This document shows positions 47,880 to 58,898 of a DNA stretch of 64,000 nt, in pieces. The stretch comes from Diphasiastrum complanatum (Eukaryota > Streptophyta > Lycopodiopsida > Lycopodiales > Lycopodiaceae): positions 18,742,967 to 18,806,966 of the forward strand of contig CM055102.1 of assembly GCA_029204225.1 (NCBI GenBank). Reading direction: 5' to 3'. Position numbers and translations under genes: made by a program. Position 1 is the stretch's first letter; each line of letters opens with the position of its first letter. Under the pieces are notes generated by a model, which had not been told where the DNA came from, did no database searches, and worked only from the letters and a program-made list of their open reading frames with translations.

Positions 47880-49378
47880 CATGTTCGAGGCAAATGGATA
47901 GTCTTGGCGAAGTATGACACTGAAGGAAGGCTAAATCGTTACAAGGCCAGGCTAGTTGCCAAAGGATTCTCTCATTTTCCAGATCTGGATTTTTTAGAAA
48001 CCTTCAGCCCAGTTGTCAAACATGCTTCGATTCGCCTACTCCTCTCCTTTGCAACCGCAATAGATCTTGAAGTCCACCAGATGGATGTCCAGACCGCTTT
48101 CCTCAATGGAACCATTGAAGAGGAAATCTATATGACGCAGCCAGAGGGATATGAACTCAACGACAAGCAATAGCACCTTGTATGCAAAATCCACAAGGCG
48201 CTCTACGGGCTGAAACAGTCACCCAGATCCTGGTCCCAGAAGATCAATGTATTTATGATAGCAAATGGTATTATTCCAAACTCAACAGACTCGAATATCT
48301 ATTTCAAGTCTGTATTAGATTACTTCATCATCATCACTCTCTATGTAGATGATACACTCTTATTCAGTAAGTTCAATCTGAATCTGATGAAGGATACAAA
48401 ATGCATGCTGGCCCAGAAATACAAGATGACTGACATGGGTCCAGCCCACTATTGTCTCGAAATCGGAATCCAACGAGATCGACCCAACAGATTGATTTTT
48501 ATTAGTCAGCAATGATATGTCAACAACGTGCTGAAAAAGTATGGAATGGCCAACTGCAAACCAATTCACTTCCCACTTGACCCTGGACTAAAGTTATCAA
48601 AGGAACAATCTCCTCAAACTGAGGCAGAAAAAAAAAAATATGAAGCGCTACCCGTTTCAATCCATCATCGGCTCACTGATGTACGCAATGATCTGCACGC
48701 GAGCAGACCTTGCATATTCGATCAGTACCCTTAGTCAGTTTCTGTCAAATCCAAACTTAACTTATTGGAAGACACTAACAAAGGTCATGAAGTACATCCA
48801 AGCAATGAAAACTCTTAGCATCTGCTATGGAGGCAGCCACATTGCCAACATCCTTGAAGCCTACACAAATGTGGATTGGGCAGGAGATGTCATCACCAAA
48901 AAAACTTCTGGATTTGTATTTTTATACAACCAAGGCCCAATCTCATGGAACAGCAGACCTTAGTTGCATTATCATCAATGGAATCCAAATACATAGCTGT
49001 CACAAATGCAACTGAAGTCTGGCTAAGGCAACTGGTTGTAGATATCAACCTTGCACAAACACTTCCTACAACAATCTATTGTGACAATCAAAGCACAATA
49101 GCATTATCTTTTAATCGCAATTTTACTCTCAAAGCAAACATATCAAAATCAGGTATCATTACCTTAGAGAGAAAGTGAATAGCAAGGAAGGAGCATTGGT
49201 TTTCTGTAGAACAAACTATATGGCAGCAGATTACTTCACAAAGGCTCTATCAAAGGAGCAACATTTCAGATTTAACAATATGTTAAATCAAAGCCGTTCA
49301 AGTAATGAGCATCTTGAAAACCGAAGGCCGACTACATGTTTCGGACCTTCACGGTTTTTAGCTTTGAGATTTTCTTAG
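47880..49378 (+). pseudogene. Copia C reverse transcriptase and RNase H
   Basis: A different Copia lineage from its left neighbour. RT reads YKARLVAKGFSHFPDLDFLE, HQMDVQTAFLNGTIEEEIYM, KALYGLKQSPRSWSQKIN and an intact LYVDD (about 48340). RNase H reads YTNVDWAGDVITKKTSGFVF, SSMESKYIAVTNATEVWLRQ, YCDNQSTIAL and DYFTKALSKEQH. Stops at 48172, 48514 and 48961, a short frameshift near 48650 and a poly-A run at 48630 break it. gag, protease and integrase are missing. Confidence 0.87.
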
Positions 49379-50124
49379 GCCTAAACCTTGCTTGTAAAGT
49401 TGGTCTACAATTAATGTATAAGGTTTTGTTTTGAGGACCAATGCCCATTGTTCGGGTTTAGCTAAGGAGAGATCCATCTGCCCTGAAGTCAAATATTCTA
49501 TAATATCTTTGGCCCAAACTGGGGTATAGTCAACTTGAAAAATAATGGCATCATATAAATCATCATTGACGCCTTGGTCTGGAGTTCGTAGATTAGGGAT
49601 TTGGGACAGATGATCTGCTAGAAAATGTTGAACTCAAACTCACATAACAACAAAATCCATCGAGTAATGCGACTAGTCATGCAAGTTCTATTGATGAGGT
49701 AGAGAAGTGCTTGATGATCAGTGAAGAACGCAAAGACTTTTTCCAAGAGACAATGGCACCATTGCCAAAGCTTCACACTCGGTAGTGGTGTAATTGACTG
49801 CAGCGGGGATCAATTTTCAACTGAGAAATCGAATTGGATAATCCTTTTTTAATTCTCCCAGTTGGGTGAGCACTGCCCCAATGGCATACTTGGATGCATT
49901 GGTACGCACATGAAATTCTTTGAGGTAATCAGGAGCCCAAAGAATAGGTGCATTGGTGAGGGCAACACAACCTGTTGTTCATCAATCCATTTGGGAACAA
50001 CGACCACCTTATAAATTAATCGTGCTTTATTTGCGAAATCGAGAATGAAGGAACGATAGTAATTAGCGTGGCCTAGAAATGAATAGACTTCGCAGATAGT
50101 ACGTGGTCCGGACAGATTTTAAAT

Positions 50125-50398
50125 GATCATCACCTTGTCAGGGTTAGTTGCGATGCCGTTTTTCGAAATGATATGTCCTAAGACTATGCAATGTGCTGTC
50201 CAGATTTGGCATTTTTCAGGGTCCATGTAGATTTCGAAGCATTGACCTTGTCATTTTGAATGATCATGACCTTGTCAGGGTTAGTTGCGATGCCGTTTTT
50301 TGAAATGACATGTTTTAAGACGATGCCATGTGTTACCCAGATCTGGCATTTTTCAGGGTTCAAGTAGATTCCAAAGCATTGACTTGACATTGGATAAA
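50125..50398. repeat. 137-bp tandem duplication in Gypsy RT
   Basis: The segment starting GATCATCACCTTGTCAGGGT at 50125 is repeated from 50262 with about 90 per cent identity; on the minus strand both encode GIATNPDKV. The copy number is abnormal for an RT, so it is a post-insertion duplication. Confidence 0.85.
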
Positions 50399-50884
50399 AA
50401 AAAAATTCCAGCACAGACAGATGACGTGTTCCTTTGAATGTGCTTCTAAATTGTCCAAGTAAACTTCTAGGGTATTTCCCATCTGCTGAGAAAAGGCAGC
50501 TTGCATAACACGCTAGAAAGTGCTAGGAGCATTATAGAGACCGAAGGGCATGACTTTCCAATGGAAGGTTTTCCATTCTATGGCAAAAGCGGTTTTATGT
50601 TGATTTTATTTAGCAATTTGAATCATATTGTAGCCGCTAAAGCCATCTAAGAATGAGTAGGCCTCATCTCCTGCTAGATTTTATAAGATGGATTTGCTGA
50701 AAGGTAATGGAAAATGATCACGTTCTGTGACGACATTAAGTTTTTTAAAGTCGACACAGATTCGAAGTTTTCCATTTTTCTTAGGAACGATGACGATTGG
50801 GGAAACTCACTCAGTATGTTCGATTTCGTAGATGAATCCTGCATCTAACAAGCATTGTAATTCTTCTTTTATTTTAACCTTGTC

Positions 50885-51046
50885 GATGGGATTGCATCGG
50901 TAGGGACAACTAGCAGTTGGCCTCGCACCCGGTTTAAGGGGGAATACGATGCACAACTACTTGTAGATGGGATTGCATCGGTAGGGATGACTAGCAGTTG
51001 GCCTTACACCCGGTTTAAGGGGAATACGATGCACAACTACTTGGGG
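50885..51046. repeat. 81-bp tandem duplication in Gypsy RT lead-in
   Basis: GATGGGATTGCATCGGTAGG starts at 50885 and again at 50966, with the following about 60 bp nearly identical. It duplicates the stretch just N-terminal of the RT core. Confidence 0.88.
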
Positions 51047-53129
51047 TGAGACACCTTTCATGTCTTTATAGGACCAAGCAAAGACGTGTCAATATTTGCG
51101 CAGAAGTTTCTCAAGCCTTCTACATTGCTCATAATTGAGATGATCCACGACGTGAACAAGACATTCGTTATTCTCATTGGGCTCACTCAAGGAGAGAGTG
51201 ATGGTTCATTCATGGCCTTCGTAGGGTGAATTACCATTCAGCTCGCCTTGAGCTTGTGGTAATTGGATAGTCACATCCTTGATCATAATCCTTAAAATAT
51301 GCCGACACATCATCATGTGTGGGTGATTCGAGGGGGGCCTTGCCTTTCAACTATCTGGATGGTGATTTGGGAGGTTCTGGAATTGGCATATGAGCTAAGG
51401 ATATTTCAAAAAAATTTCAAATAGTGGTAAGATTGCCAGGTAGTTGAATGAGAAGTGGTTTTTTCATCTTCTCCTTCATGATATTGCCATGAGGTTGTGG
51501 CTTCGGAGGACATTGAGGTGTGCATATGAGGAATCGATGGCACATCATGGAGGATTTGAGCGTCGATTTGAAAATGGTTTCTTCCTCACATAGGTCCCAT
51601 GGATAATTTGGTTGTTTGACACGGTATTGTTGGGTATCAGGTTTTTTGACAGTGAATTTGGCAATTGATTCCACCTTGGATGAGTGTTGCGAAAAAGCTT
51701 CAAGTGGACGTGTCTCCATGTAGTTGAGAATCTAAATGTCAGAATTGTCCAAATCGTCATGGCAATTTTGAATTTGTAATACATTTTTGTCATCTATGGA
51801 TAAATTGTCTGATTCATCAATAGGTAGACATGCAACGTTCAACAATTCATCATTGTGTGGAAGAATATCAATAAAATTAATATTGATGATAGGTGTATTT
51901 AGATCAGGAGGTTGTTCGTTATCGTCCAGGGGGTATAGGTACAATCAACCTGATTTTGAGCACAGTAATCCACGTTCACACAATCAATTGTAGCAAAACT
52001 ATGGCTCCAGTTTATGATATCAGTAGATTCAACATAATGACCTTTCTCTTGGGTGAACTGGTATGGCTCAAACACGGAATTGGTAGTGGATGAATCTATA
52101 TCGTGGAAGGTACGAGTTTGAGTTTCCCAGATGAATCAATGGTAACAGAACTGTTTCTATTACCAAAGGTGACTCGACCTTTGCTCATTGGTGAGCCATG
52201 GGCAACCAACTAGTAACTCATAGGAATAGGTATTACTAGGAATATCGAGCACTACCAGATTTATAAAAAATTTCAGGCCTCCTAGTTTGATCAAAATTTG
52301 TGGGAGGAACCTTGTAGGTCAAACCACACTTTGATCAGCCATCCTAAAGTGGGTTTGGTGAGTTTGTCTCTCAGGTTCCATTCCAACATGAGAGATGTGG
52401 AGATGATGTTGACACTTGAGCCACCATCTAATATAGCTAAGACTTCTCGGGATTGGCGATGAGTTGCTGGAATTTTGATGTTGTCCCTTTCACTAAGCGG
52501 ATTGGTTAGGTGTAATGGCATTTCAGGTAGCTCGTTAGGGGTGGTGGCTTCGATGGATTGGAGTTGTTGTTTCCACTTATCAGCATGTTTCCATAGAACG
52601 TGGAAAGGGAGAGTCATGTTAGCTTGTAACAAATCTCCCCAGACTTCAGTGTCTTCAAGGGTTTTAGTCTCAAAAGGCATGTGAGGTGCATGATGGGAAG
52701 TGGAAGAGTGCTGGTTTGCATTTTGAATTTGTTGACAATATTTGTGATGCAGTCTAATTTCTTCATAAGGTTGGGGATAGACAATGGGTGTAGATCCTTC
52801 ACTCGGAGGAATGTTGGGCTGCTGGATGTGGCTGAGTGCAATGGTAGGGGCTGGATGTTGGGTCTGTGCAAGAGTCAAGACCCAAGCTGGTTGAGTTTCG
52901 ACTGGCAAGGTTTCTACTTGCACGGAGCATACAGGAGCAGCTGGTTTAGATTTGAAAGGACAATCCTTCACATCGTGTTCAGTGCCAAAATTTCACAGGT
53001 TGGTGGAAAGCAAAGTTTGTCTAGATAGCAAACACTAGAATACGGTCCTGAAAAGGGATACTTGAGAAGTTTGCAAGCTTGTCTTGTGGTAATATGTATT
53101 ATGATATTGAGATCAAAAGATGTATTTAA

Positions 53130-53410
53130 GGCTCTGATTCAGCTGAGGCAATAGCTTTTCAAAAGAGTTTTGCTCATGCTATAGTAGAAGGTTTGTTACA
53201 ACAGTGCAAAGACATGGGCCATCTAGGCTCTTTCAAAGTACTATCCCCTATCAACATTCCGAAGTGCATGCGAGAAATGAAGGACTACGGTTATAGCGAC
53301 ATCAATAAACTTGGTGAATTTTATGGAACAACAAAAGTCGACAATGTCGGAACTTCAATTCCTTTGATAATTGATTTACAAGATGTAAGGGCAGAATACA
53401 AGACTGCTAG
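53130..53410 (+). pseudogene. hAT-like transposase fragment
   Basis: The plus strand reads EAIAFQKSFAHAIVEGLLQQ, GSFKVLSPINIPKCMREMKD and YGYSDINKLGEFYGTTKVDN. The pattern of a phase ending 'P.N.P....LK.YG...I..L...YG' resembles the region before the dimerisation domain in hAT/ZNF862-like transposase relatives. The frame runs straight into Copia RNase H at about 53405. Assignment rests on pattern recall only. Confidence 0.4.
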
Positions 53411-53819
53411 CGCATGGCTAGACCATGGAAGGTCTAAGCAGCACAAAGACATTTATAAAGATCGGATGGAGGCTAAATATAAGGCACTTACTACTACAAC
53501 AAAAGTAGTGCTTTGGATCAAGAAGTTGCTTTTGGAGCTAAAGACTATGAAGGAGGATGATCTACCATTGATCATGTGTGACAATATTTCAGCACAAGCC
53601 CTTGCCAACAATCCAATATTTCATGCAAGGAGCAAACACATCGAAGTTGCACATCACTTTGTGAGAGAGGCGCTCATTGGAGGGGAAATCTACTTGGAGC
53701 ACATCAACACATCATCTTGTATTGCAGATTTGCTCACCAAACCTTTGAGCAAAAATTCCTTCATCAAGCATAGAGCCAATCTTGGATTAATTCCAAGATC
53801 CATGTTCAAGTCAACATAG
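53411..53819 (+). pseudogene. Copia D RNase H C-terminal part
   Basis: Reads MEAKYKALTTTTKVVLWIKK, LIMCDNISAQALANNPIFHA, RSKHIEVAHHFVREALIGGE and SCIADLLTKPLSKNSFIKHR, ending with TAG at 53817-53819. This is the usual C-terminus of a Copia polyprotein. A 15-bp gap leads to the LTR at 53835. Confidence 0.85.
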
Positions 53820-53834
53820 ATTAATTTTTAGAAG

Positions 53835-54000
53835 TGTTGAAAAATAAAAAATCATCTATCTTGACTTTAGGCTATGGCAAAGTTTTTTTTTTTGTGTATG
53901 TAATGTTTTCATATTGCAAATGCCAAATTTGGCCTAGAAGAAACTCGAGCTACATTGTTTCTTGAGTCTAGTTAGTCATATACAACTTGCATATAGAATG
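53835..54000 (+). mobile_element. Copia D LTR, first 165 bp, plus orientation
   Basis: Starts TGTTGAAAAATAAAAAATC and matches the reverse complement of 55793-55958 (TTTCATATTGCAAATGCCAA, TTGTTTCTTGAGTCTAGTTA). Similarity ends abruptly at ...ATATAGAATG, so the LTR is truncated. Confidence 0.8.
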
Positions 54001-54099
54001 TTGACAAATCCTTTCCATCAAGAGAAATTATATGGTGTTCTATCTGTTCATAGAATCACACGGCCAATGAATGTCCCCAACTGAAACACCACTATCTGG

Positions 54100-54420
54100 T
54101 AGAACCTAGACCCATGTATCGGCAATATTGTGCTTACAATCCACAACAACCCATGTCGCAACAAGGAATCTATCAACTATGACCAATTGCACCCAATCAG
54201 TATCCACCACATCAACAACCCGCTCCACAACAAGTTGTCCATTATCTTAATCCCAATTCTATCGATCCAGCAACCTATTATGTGGAAGACACTACTCAAT
54301 CAGGGTACTGCACTGAGACCATCATATATTACTCGTATGGTCTTAATGCTCAAGTAGTTGGCCCCCCTAATGCCCAAACCTATGATCCTAACCAAGCTAT
54401 GTTTGCAATGCATCAACTTT
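54100..54420 (+). other. Proline/glutamine-rich coding-like fragment
   Basis: The plus strand reads YNPQQPMSQQG, YPPHQQPAPQQVVHYLNPNS and PNAQTYDPNQAMFAMHQL with one stop. It may be a piece of retroelement gag or linker, or of a host gene. No domain is recognisable. Confidence 0.35.
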
Positions 54421-54454
54421 CGACAATACGTAGATGCTTTATCTATGCAGATGA

Positions 54455-54960
54455 GAGTGCTATGGTATCTTGCTTTTTAGAAGATATTAAATTTCCTCCA
54501 AGGTATATGACATATGCACTTGTAGATTTTCGATCCACTGTATCACTTGCAAAATCCGAGTCAGAATAGCCAACAATAGAAAGATCTTCACTATTGTATA
54601 ACAAACCATAATCAAAGGTTGAAGATATGTACCTAAGTACCCTTTTGGCCATTTTCCAATGATGAATTGTAGGATTTTGCATAGCTTGGCTCAACTTATG
54701 AACATAAAAACTTACATCAGGCCTAATTATTGTGAGCCAAATTAAGGAGCCTATAAGACTTCTAAAAAGAGTGATGTCCACGAAGGATCTTTCATCACCT
54801 TTGTTAGGGTCTTTTACAATTTGCTCCATAGGAGTATCAATACTCTTACAATCTAGCATATTGAACTTTTCAACATTGAAAGAGCATACTTGGATTGACA
54901 AACAAAAGCTTTCTCATTATGGAAGTCGATCTCTAATTCTAATATGTAATTAATTCTACC
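54455..54960 (-). pseudogene. Copia D RT end and RNase H N-terminal part, minus orientation
   Basis: The minus strand reads LDCKSIDTPMEQI, LFRSLIGSLIWLTIIRPDVS, HHWKMAKRVLRYISSTFDYG, GYSDSDFASDTVDRKSTSAY and KKQDTIALSSA, then stops at 54443. This is the RT tail and first half of RNase H. The complementary second half (from about 'SKQ...EAKYKALTT') is found in plus orientation at 53411. It reads leftwards from the leader at 55170. Confidence 0.82.
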
Positions 54961-55169
54961 AAGATCTTGCATCGTGAATTCTCCTCCAAGTGCAATTCTA
55001 GTTTCTTCAACTAAATTGATACAACTTCTAATCTGAAAATCTTGATTCTATCCTCTTTGATCCAAACACTTTTCAAGAAAAGGTAAAGAAAAGTGATAAA
55101 CAACTTTTTTGCTTGAATTGAGCTCACAAATTCTTGCACAATCAATAATAATAGCATGCAAAGCTTAAT

Positions 55170-55184
55170 TTGGCTCTGATACCA
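55170..55184 (-). other. Primer-binding site of minus-strand Copia D
   Basis: On the minus strand TGGTATCAGAGCCAA, a perfect initiator-tRNA primer-binding site, starts immediately after the LTR end in ...CATCA. Confidence 0.85.
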
Positions 55185-55958
55185 TGATGAAAATTCAGTA
55201 AGTTCACACGTGTGGGGAACAATCCTCAAGTGTGAATGATCTTGTTAAGCTTTGTGTTTAGCACATAAATTGATTCTAGATTGAGTATCAAGATCTAGTA
55301 CAAGAATTTATGGCCAAAGCACAATCTAGCATGCTAATAATCAAAGAATGATTGCATTCAATATCAAAAGTGAAGAAGTACAAGAATTTAATGCATTAGC
55401 ATAATCTTCTACTCGAGTTAGAGAGAGAAAGAGAGAGCAAAATTCAAGCAAGCAATATGATAGATCCAAATTGACATGGAATAGCTTCAAAGCTTGGTTC
55501 TTCATCAAAAAGTATGAGAGGGTTTACACATATTTATGGAGATTGGAGTATCTCAAGGTAGAACCATCTCTCTCCTTCTTTCATCCACATCCCGTAACAT
55601 TTGTCACTTTACATGCATGCATTTCTACCTACTTTTACCAAGTGTCAAATTCTAAACTAGAATTGTCCAAATCACTATGCATGTATCCAATTCACTTTAT
55701 GCATGCCTTGCATGTCACTTTGGATCACTTACAATCATTGCATGTGATATGCCACGAGTTTCTACAAGCCCATAATTGGCATTTTTATGTCTACATTCTA
55801 TATGCAAGTTGTGTATGACTAACTAGACTCAAGAAACAATGTAGCTTGAGTTTTTTCTAGGCCAAATTTGGCATTTGCAATATGAAAACACTACATACAC
55901 ATAGAAAAAACTTTGCCAAAGCCGAAAGTGAAGATAGATGATTTTTCATTTTTCAGCA
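55185..55958 (-). mobile_element. Copia D complete LTR, minus orientation
   Basis: 774 bp starting TGCTGAAAAATG at 55958 and ending ...TTCATCA at 55185, with TG/CA termini and a primer-binding site directly after it. Unexpectedly it is also preceded by a polypurine tract (TTAAGGAGGAG) that normally precedes a 3' LTR. It is inserted in the Gypsy gag, interrupting the reading frame after ...DLCDQLK. Confidence 0.82.
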
Positions 55959-55974
55959 CTCCTCCTTAATTACT

Positions 55975-56440
55975 TAAGTTGATCACAAAGGTCAACTGGT
56001 TTTAGTTCTTGGCGGATATTTTTAGGCAGTCCAACCAGGGATAGTTTGATGGCCATTCATTCGGTGATATTTTCGTCAATACATTCTACCTTGAGGAATT
56101 TAAAATGCTCAATTTAGCTTCTAACAGACTCTTCGTGAATGGGCTCTGAGTCACTTTAGAAGGTTTGAAATTCGTGATGAGAACATCATTGAGGGTAGTC
56201 CAAGAAGCAAGATCAGGAGCTTGAGGTTGAGATACCACTCTTTAGCAGTTCCATAGAGCACCATCGATAATAATTTGAGCTTTTTAGTTTTAGAGTTGTC
56301 TCCATAGAAGCGGCATGCATTATCAAAGTCTTGGAGAAATCTAAATGAGTTAGATTCTCCATCGTACTTTGGTGCATCGATGCGTGGAATTCTACGTTCT
56401 AGACATGGAGGTGTAGAATTGGAAGATCAGCACAATCTCG
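55975..56440 (-). pseudogene. Gypsy gag N-terminal domain, minus orientation
   Basis: The minus strand encodes RIPRIDAPKYDGESNSFRFL, DFDNACRFYGD, GTAKEWYLNL and, after frameshifts, LKPVDLCDQLK, clearly the same gag as at 43555-44000 on the plus strand. It is the 5' continuation of the minus-strand Gypsy body at 49440-52985, from which it is separated by the Copia D/hAT patch. Confidence 0.82.
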
Positions 56441-57529
56441 TGACATGATGCAGTATGAGGAGTAGAATAATAGTACAGTTGATTAGGACAATATTGCCTT
56501 GGCCAAAAAAAGAGAAAAAGGTGGTTTTCTTGTAGAATAGGAAAGTTGGGCAAGAAACTATACTTTTTTGGTGTGATAGAAGTCGTTGTAGACAGTATTG
56601 CAAATTGTGGACAGGCTGAGGAATCAAAATATAGCACTCGCAAATTTTGATAGGGACTTTACACTATAAGACTACTGATTTTTGTAGTTTTTTGGGATTT
56701 TTCAAAGGATAAAATTCATAGAGGGTGTTTTTCAGGGTTTCAGACTATGGGTGATTTCGTAGTAGGGCCGACAATTTTTTAAAAGAAAGTTTTACTAACA
56801 GACAAGGAAATTAGTGAAAAAAGTGATTTTCTAATAGAAAACAAACTAAATCTGTCAGATGGAATTTGCAGAGCTTCTAGAGGTCTGATCTTGCATAGAC
56901 CTAGCCTTAATTAAGTCGACGAATTCTAAGACAAAGATTTGGTTGAAAAACAATGGATTTTGATAGTAAAACAAGGTGGTTTCTAAAAATCTGAATAGGG
57001 TCAAAATTTGTGGATGTGATAGGATAAAAGATCAGGGTCTGTTATGGCTACAAACAACTCGACGAATTCTGATAAACCTAGGATTGCTAAGGCTTCCCAA
57101 CTAGCAAAACGTAAAACTAATACTAACTCCCAAAGGGAAATGGAAATATAAATTGCGGCTAAACTAAGCATAAAGCAAATAAGACATGCCACAATAAAAC
57201 CCAATGAAAGGAGGCAAGAGGAGGTCCGAGCACCTTCCCTCAAGCAATGGGAACACAATGAAATCACAATATGATATCAAGAGCAATTTGTCATAATCAC
57301 AAAGTGTTGATTACAAGGAAAATGCCTCTCTTCTTATAGCAAGAAGGGCCTTCCATAAGCATCCACTAGCTTATGGGATTAGTGTCTAAACTAGCCATTC
57401 TAAGGCTTCTCAACTTCTAACTTGGAAATCATACACTGCCACGTGGGCATATGGACACCATTACCATGTTGAGAGAGTTGACAACAAGCGACGTACATAT
57501 GATTGTGGTATAATGGCCAACTTTCAACA
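56441..57529 (-). mobile_element. Gypsy leader and 5' LTR, minus orientation
   Basis: The putative LTR start TGTTGAAAGTTGGCC is at 57529, with a TATA-like TATAAGAAGAGAG at about 57340. Homology with the plus-strand copy (42235-43550) runs through both, but the stretch corresponding to the LTR end and primer-binding site at 42420-42900 is missing here, near 57080. The copy is therefore internally deleted. Confidence 0.65.
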
Positions 57530-57544
57530 AGAGAGTCATTCTAG

Positions 57545-57957
57545 TGCAAAGACCCTAATGTCATTTCGGATGACCTAGACTATGTCCGCACATTGCAACA
57601 TATTTATGAAGTCGATTACGAGACTAACGACAACTACTTTATTTTTGACGTAAAATGGTTTAAGGTCATCTATCGTGGAAGCAACGCCACGATTAGAAAT
57701 GATAACTCAAAGTTTTTTCAAATCGACTCAACAAAGTGTATATTGATGGACTCTCATGACACTTTAGTATTGCCACGACATTGCGAACAAGTGAGACTCT
57801 AAAATTTCAATGTCGTTAATATTCGCAATTCAATTATTTATGTATCAATCTTATATGACTAACTTAATTTTTGGCAGATTATATTCCATCCAGATCGAAT
57901 AGACCCAAGATGGTGGGAAGTATCGGTAGAAGACATGATGATCAGAAAGGAATTATA
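57545..57957 (+). pseudogene. CACTA-type transposon ORF fragment (DUF4216-like), with intron
   Basis: Reads YVRTLQHIYEVDYETND, NYFIFDVKWFKVIYRGSN and VLPRHCEQ, then a GT-AG intron (57790 to about 57877), then IIFHPDRIDPRWWEVS and a stop at 57957. The order (G.I.EI.ELDY, FKC.W..., A.Q..QVFYV.DP.D.RW) is that of DUF4216, a domain encoded next to the transposase in plant CACTA elements. No transposase or terminal CACTA motif was seen. It lies next to the Gypsy LTR at 57529. Confidence 0.5.
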
Positions 57958-57959
57958 AA

Positions 57960-58800
57960 CGTGTGAAAGTGTATCAGAAGGCAATGCAAAAAATTTGGAA
58001 GGCTTTGGTCGCAAGAAAAATTCGCAAGAGCTTTGCTAGCACAAGTGAGGAATGAATCGAATTCAAGCAACTTATAGGTGAATTTGGTGGGTCCATTACA
58101 CTGAATAGTAGTTTGGCTGATCAGTTCTGAACAAAAATTTGCAAGCATATGCAGTACTGTAAAAGTAGGCTATAAAAATCTCGGCGAAGTTTTCTAGGGA
58201 TTTGAACCTATCAGACAAACATTTTCCAGGGTTGGCGAAGGATGAACCTTCGCCCAGGGGAGTCCTTCACCTAGGTACTGTCATAAATGCATTTTTTCAC
58301 AATCTGAACCATACAAGCCAGTAGGCTTTAGACACACAATAAATTTTGTATATTAAATAAAAATATTTACAAAGTACAATTCAGCAGTATCTAACCTGCT
58401 TCCAATATTTTTTCCAATGAAAATTGCAACTTAGAATCATGCAACAATTTTCTTCTTTCGTATGGATCCAATAGCTCATAGTTTTCATGCTTACTCATTC
58501 AATATTCATGGACCTCTCAGGATCTATTCAAGCATATGTAACTGGGACAAAACTTTTCAGAACATTCTACTGCTATAGGTATACTATCCACTCCTTTATA
58601 TCCACATGAGATACTTTTTTCATCTCTTGGTTTGCTAGAATTGAAACTGTGTGACGTCACTGATGTGCCCCCTCAAGAAACTGTATCTAATGCTTTACGT
58701 AGGTAATCTAAATATGTTAGCATCACAAAAGCTGTATTTGTAACATACTGCAGATTTTTTGAGCTGTCGTGATACAACAAACCACCTGACTAAGCGGGCC
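57960..58800. other. Intergenic sequence with a short hairpin
   Basis: Apart from a perfect 8-bp stem, 5-nt loop hairpin at 58234-58254 (GGCGAAGG ATGAA CCTTCGCC), nothing coding was recognised. It could still be part of the adjacent transposon. Confidence 0.4.
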
Positions 58801-58801
58801 A

Positions 58802-58803
<2 letters not shown>

Positions 58804-58890
<87 letters not shown>
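58804..58890. repeat. (CT)n microsatellite
   Basis: A pure CT run of about 43 units followed by ATCTATC. Open frames across it on both strands are artefacts. Confidence 0.95.

Positions 58891-58898
<8 letters not shown>

Larger units (their letters stand above)
49440..52985 (-). pseudogene. Gypsy element pol and gag tail, minus orientation
   Basis: From right to left the minus strand reads a degenerate zinc knuckle (HDVKDCPF) and a proline/glutamine-rich stretch. Next come protease VLAILDGGSSVNIISTSL (about 52450), and RT DAGFIYEIEHTE, ICVDFKKLNVV, FLDGFSGYNMIQIA, KVMPFGLYNAPSTF and a catalytic box YLDNL where the family has YLDDI (about 50450). RNase H follows with LLYLINR and RITRWILLL (about 49680). 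No integrase follows before the Copia C boundary. Two internal tandem duplications disrupt RT. Gag continues on the far side of the Copia/hAT patch, at 55975. Confidence 0.85.
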
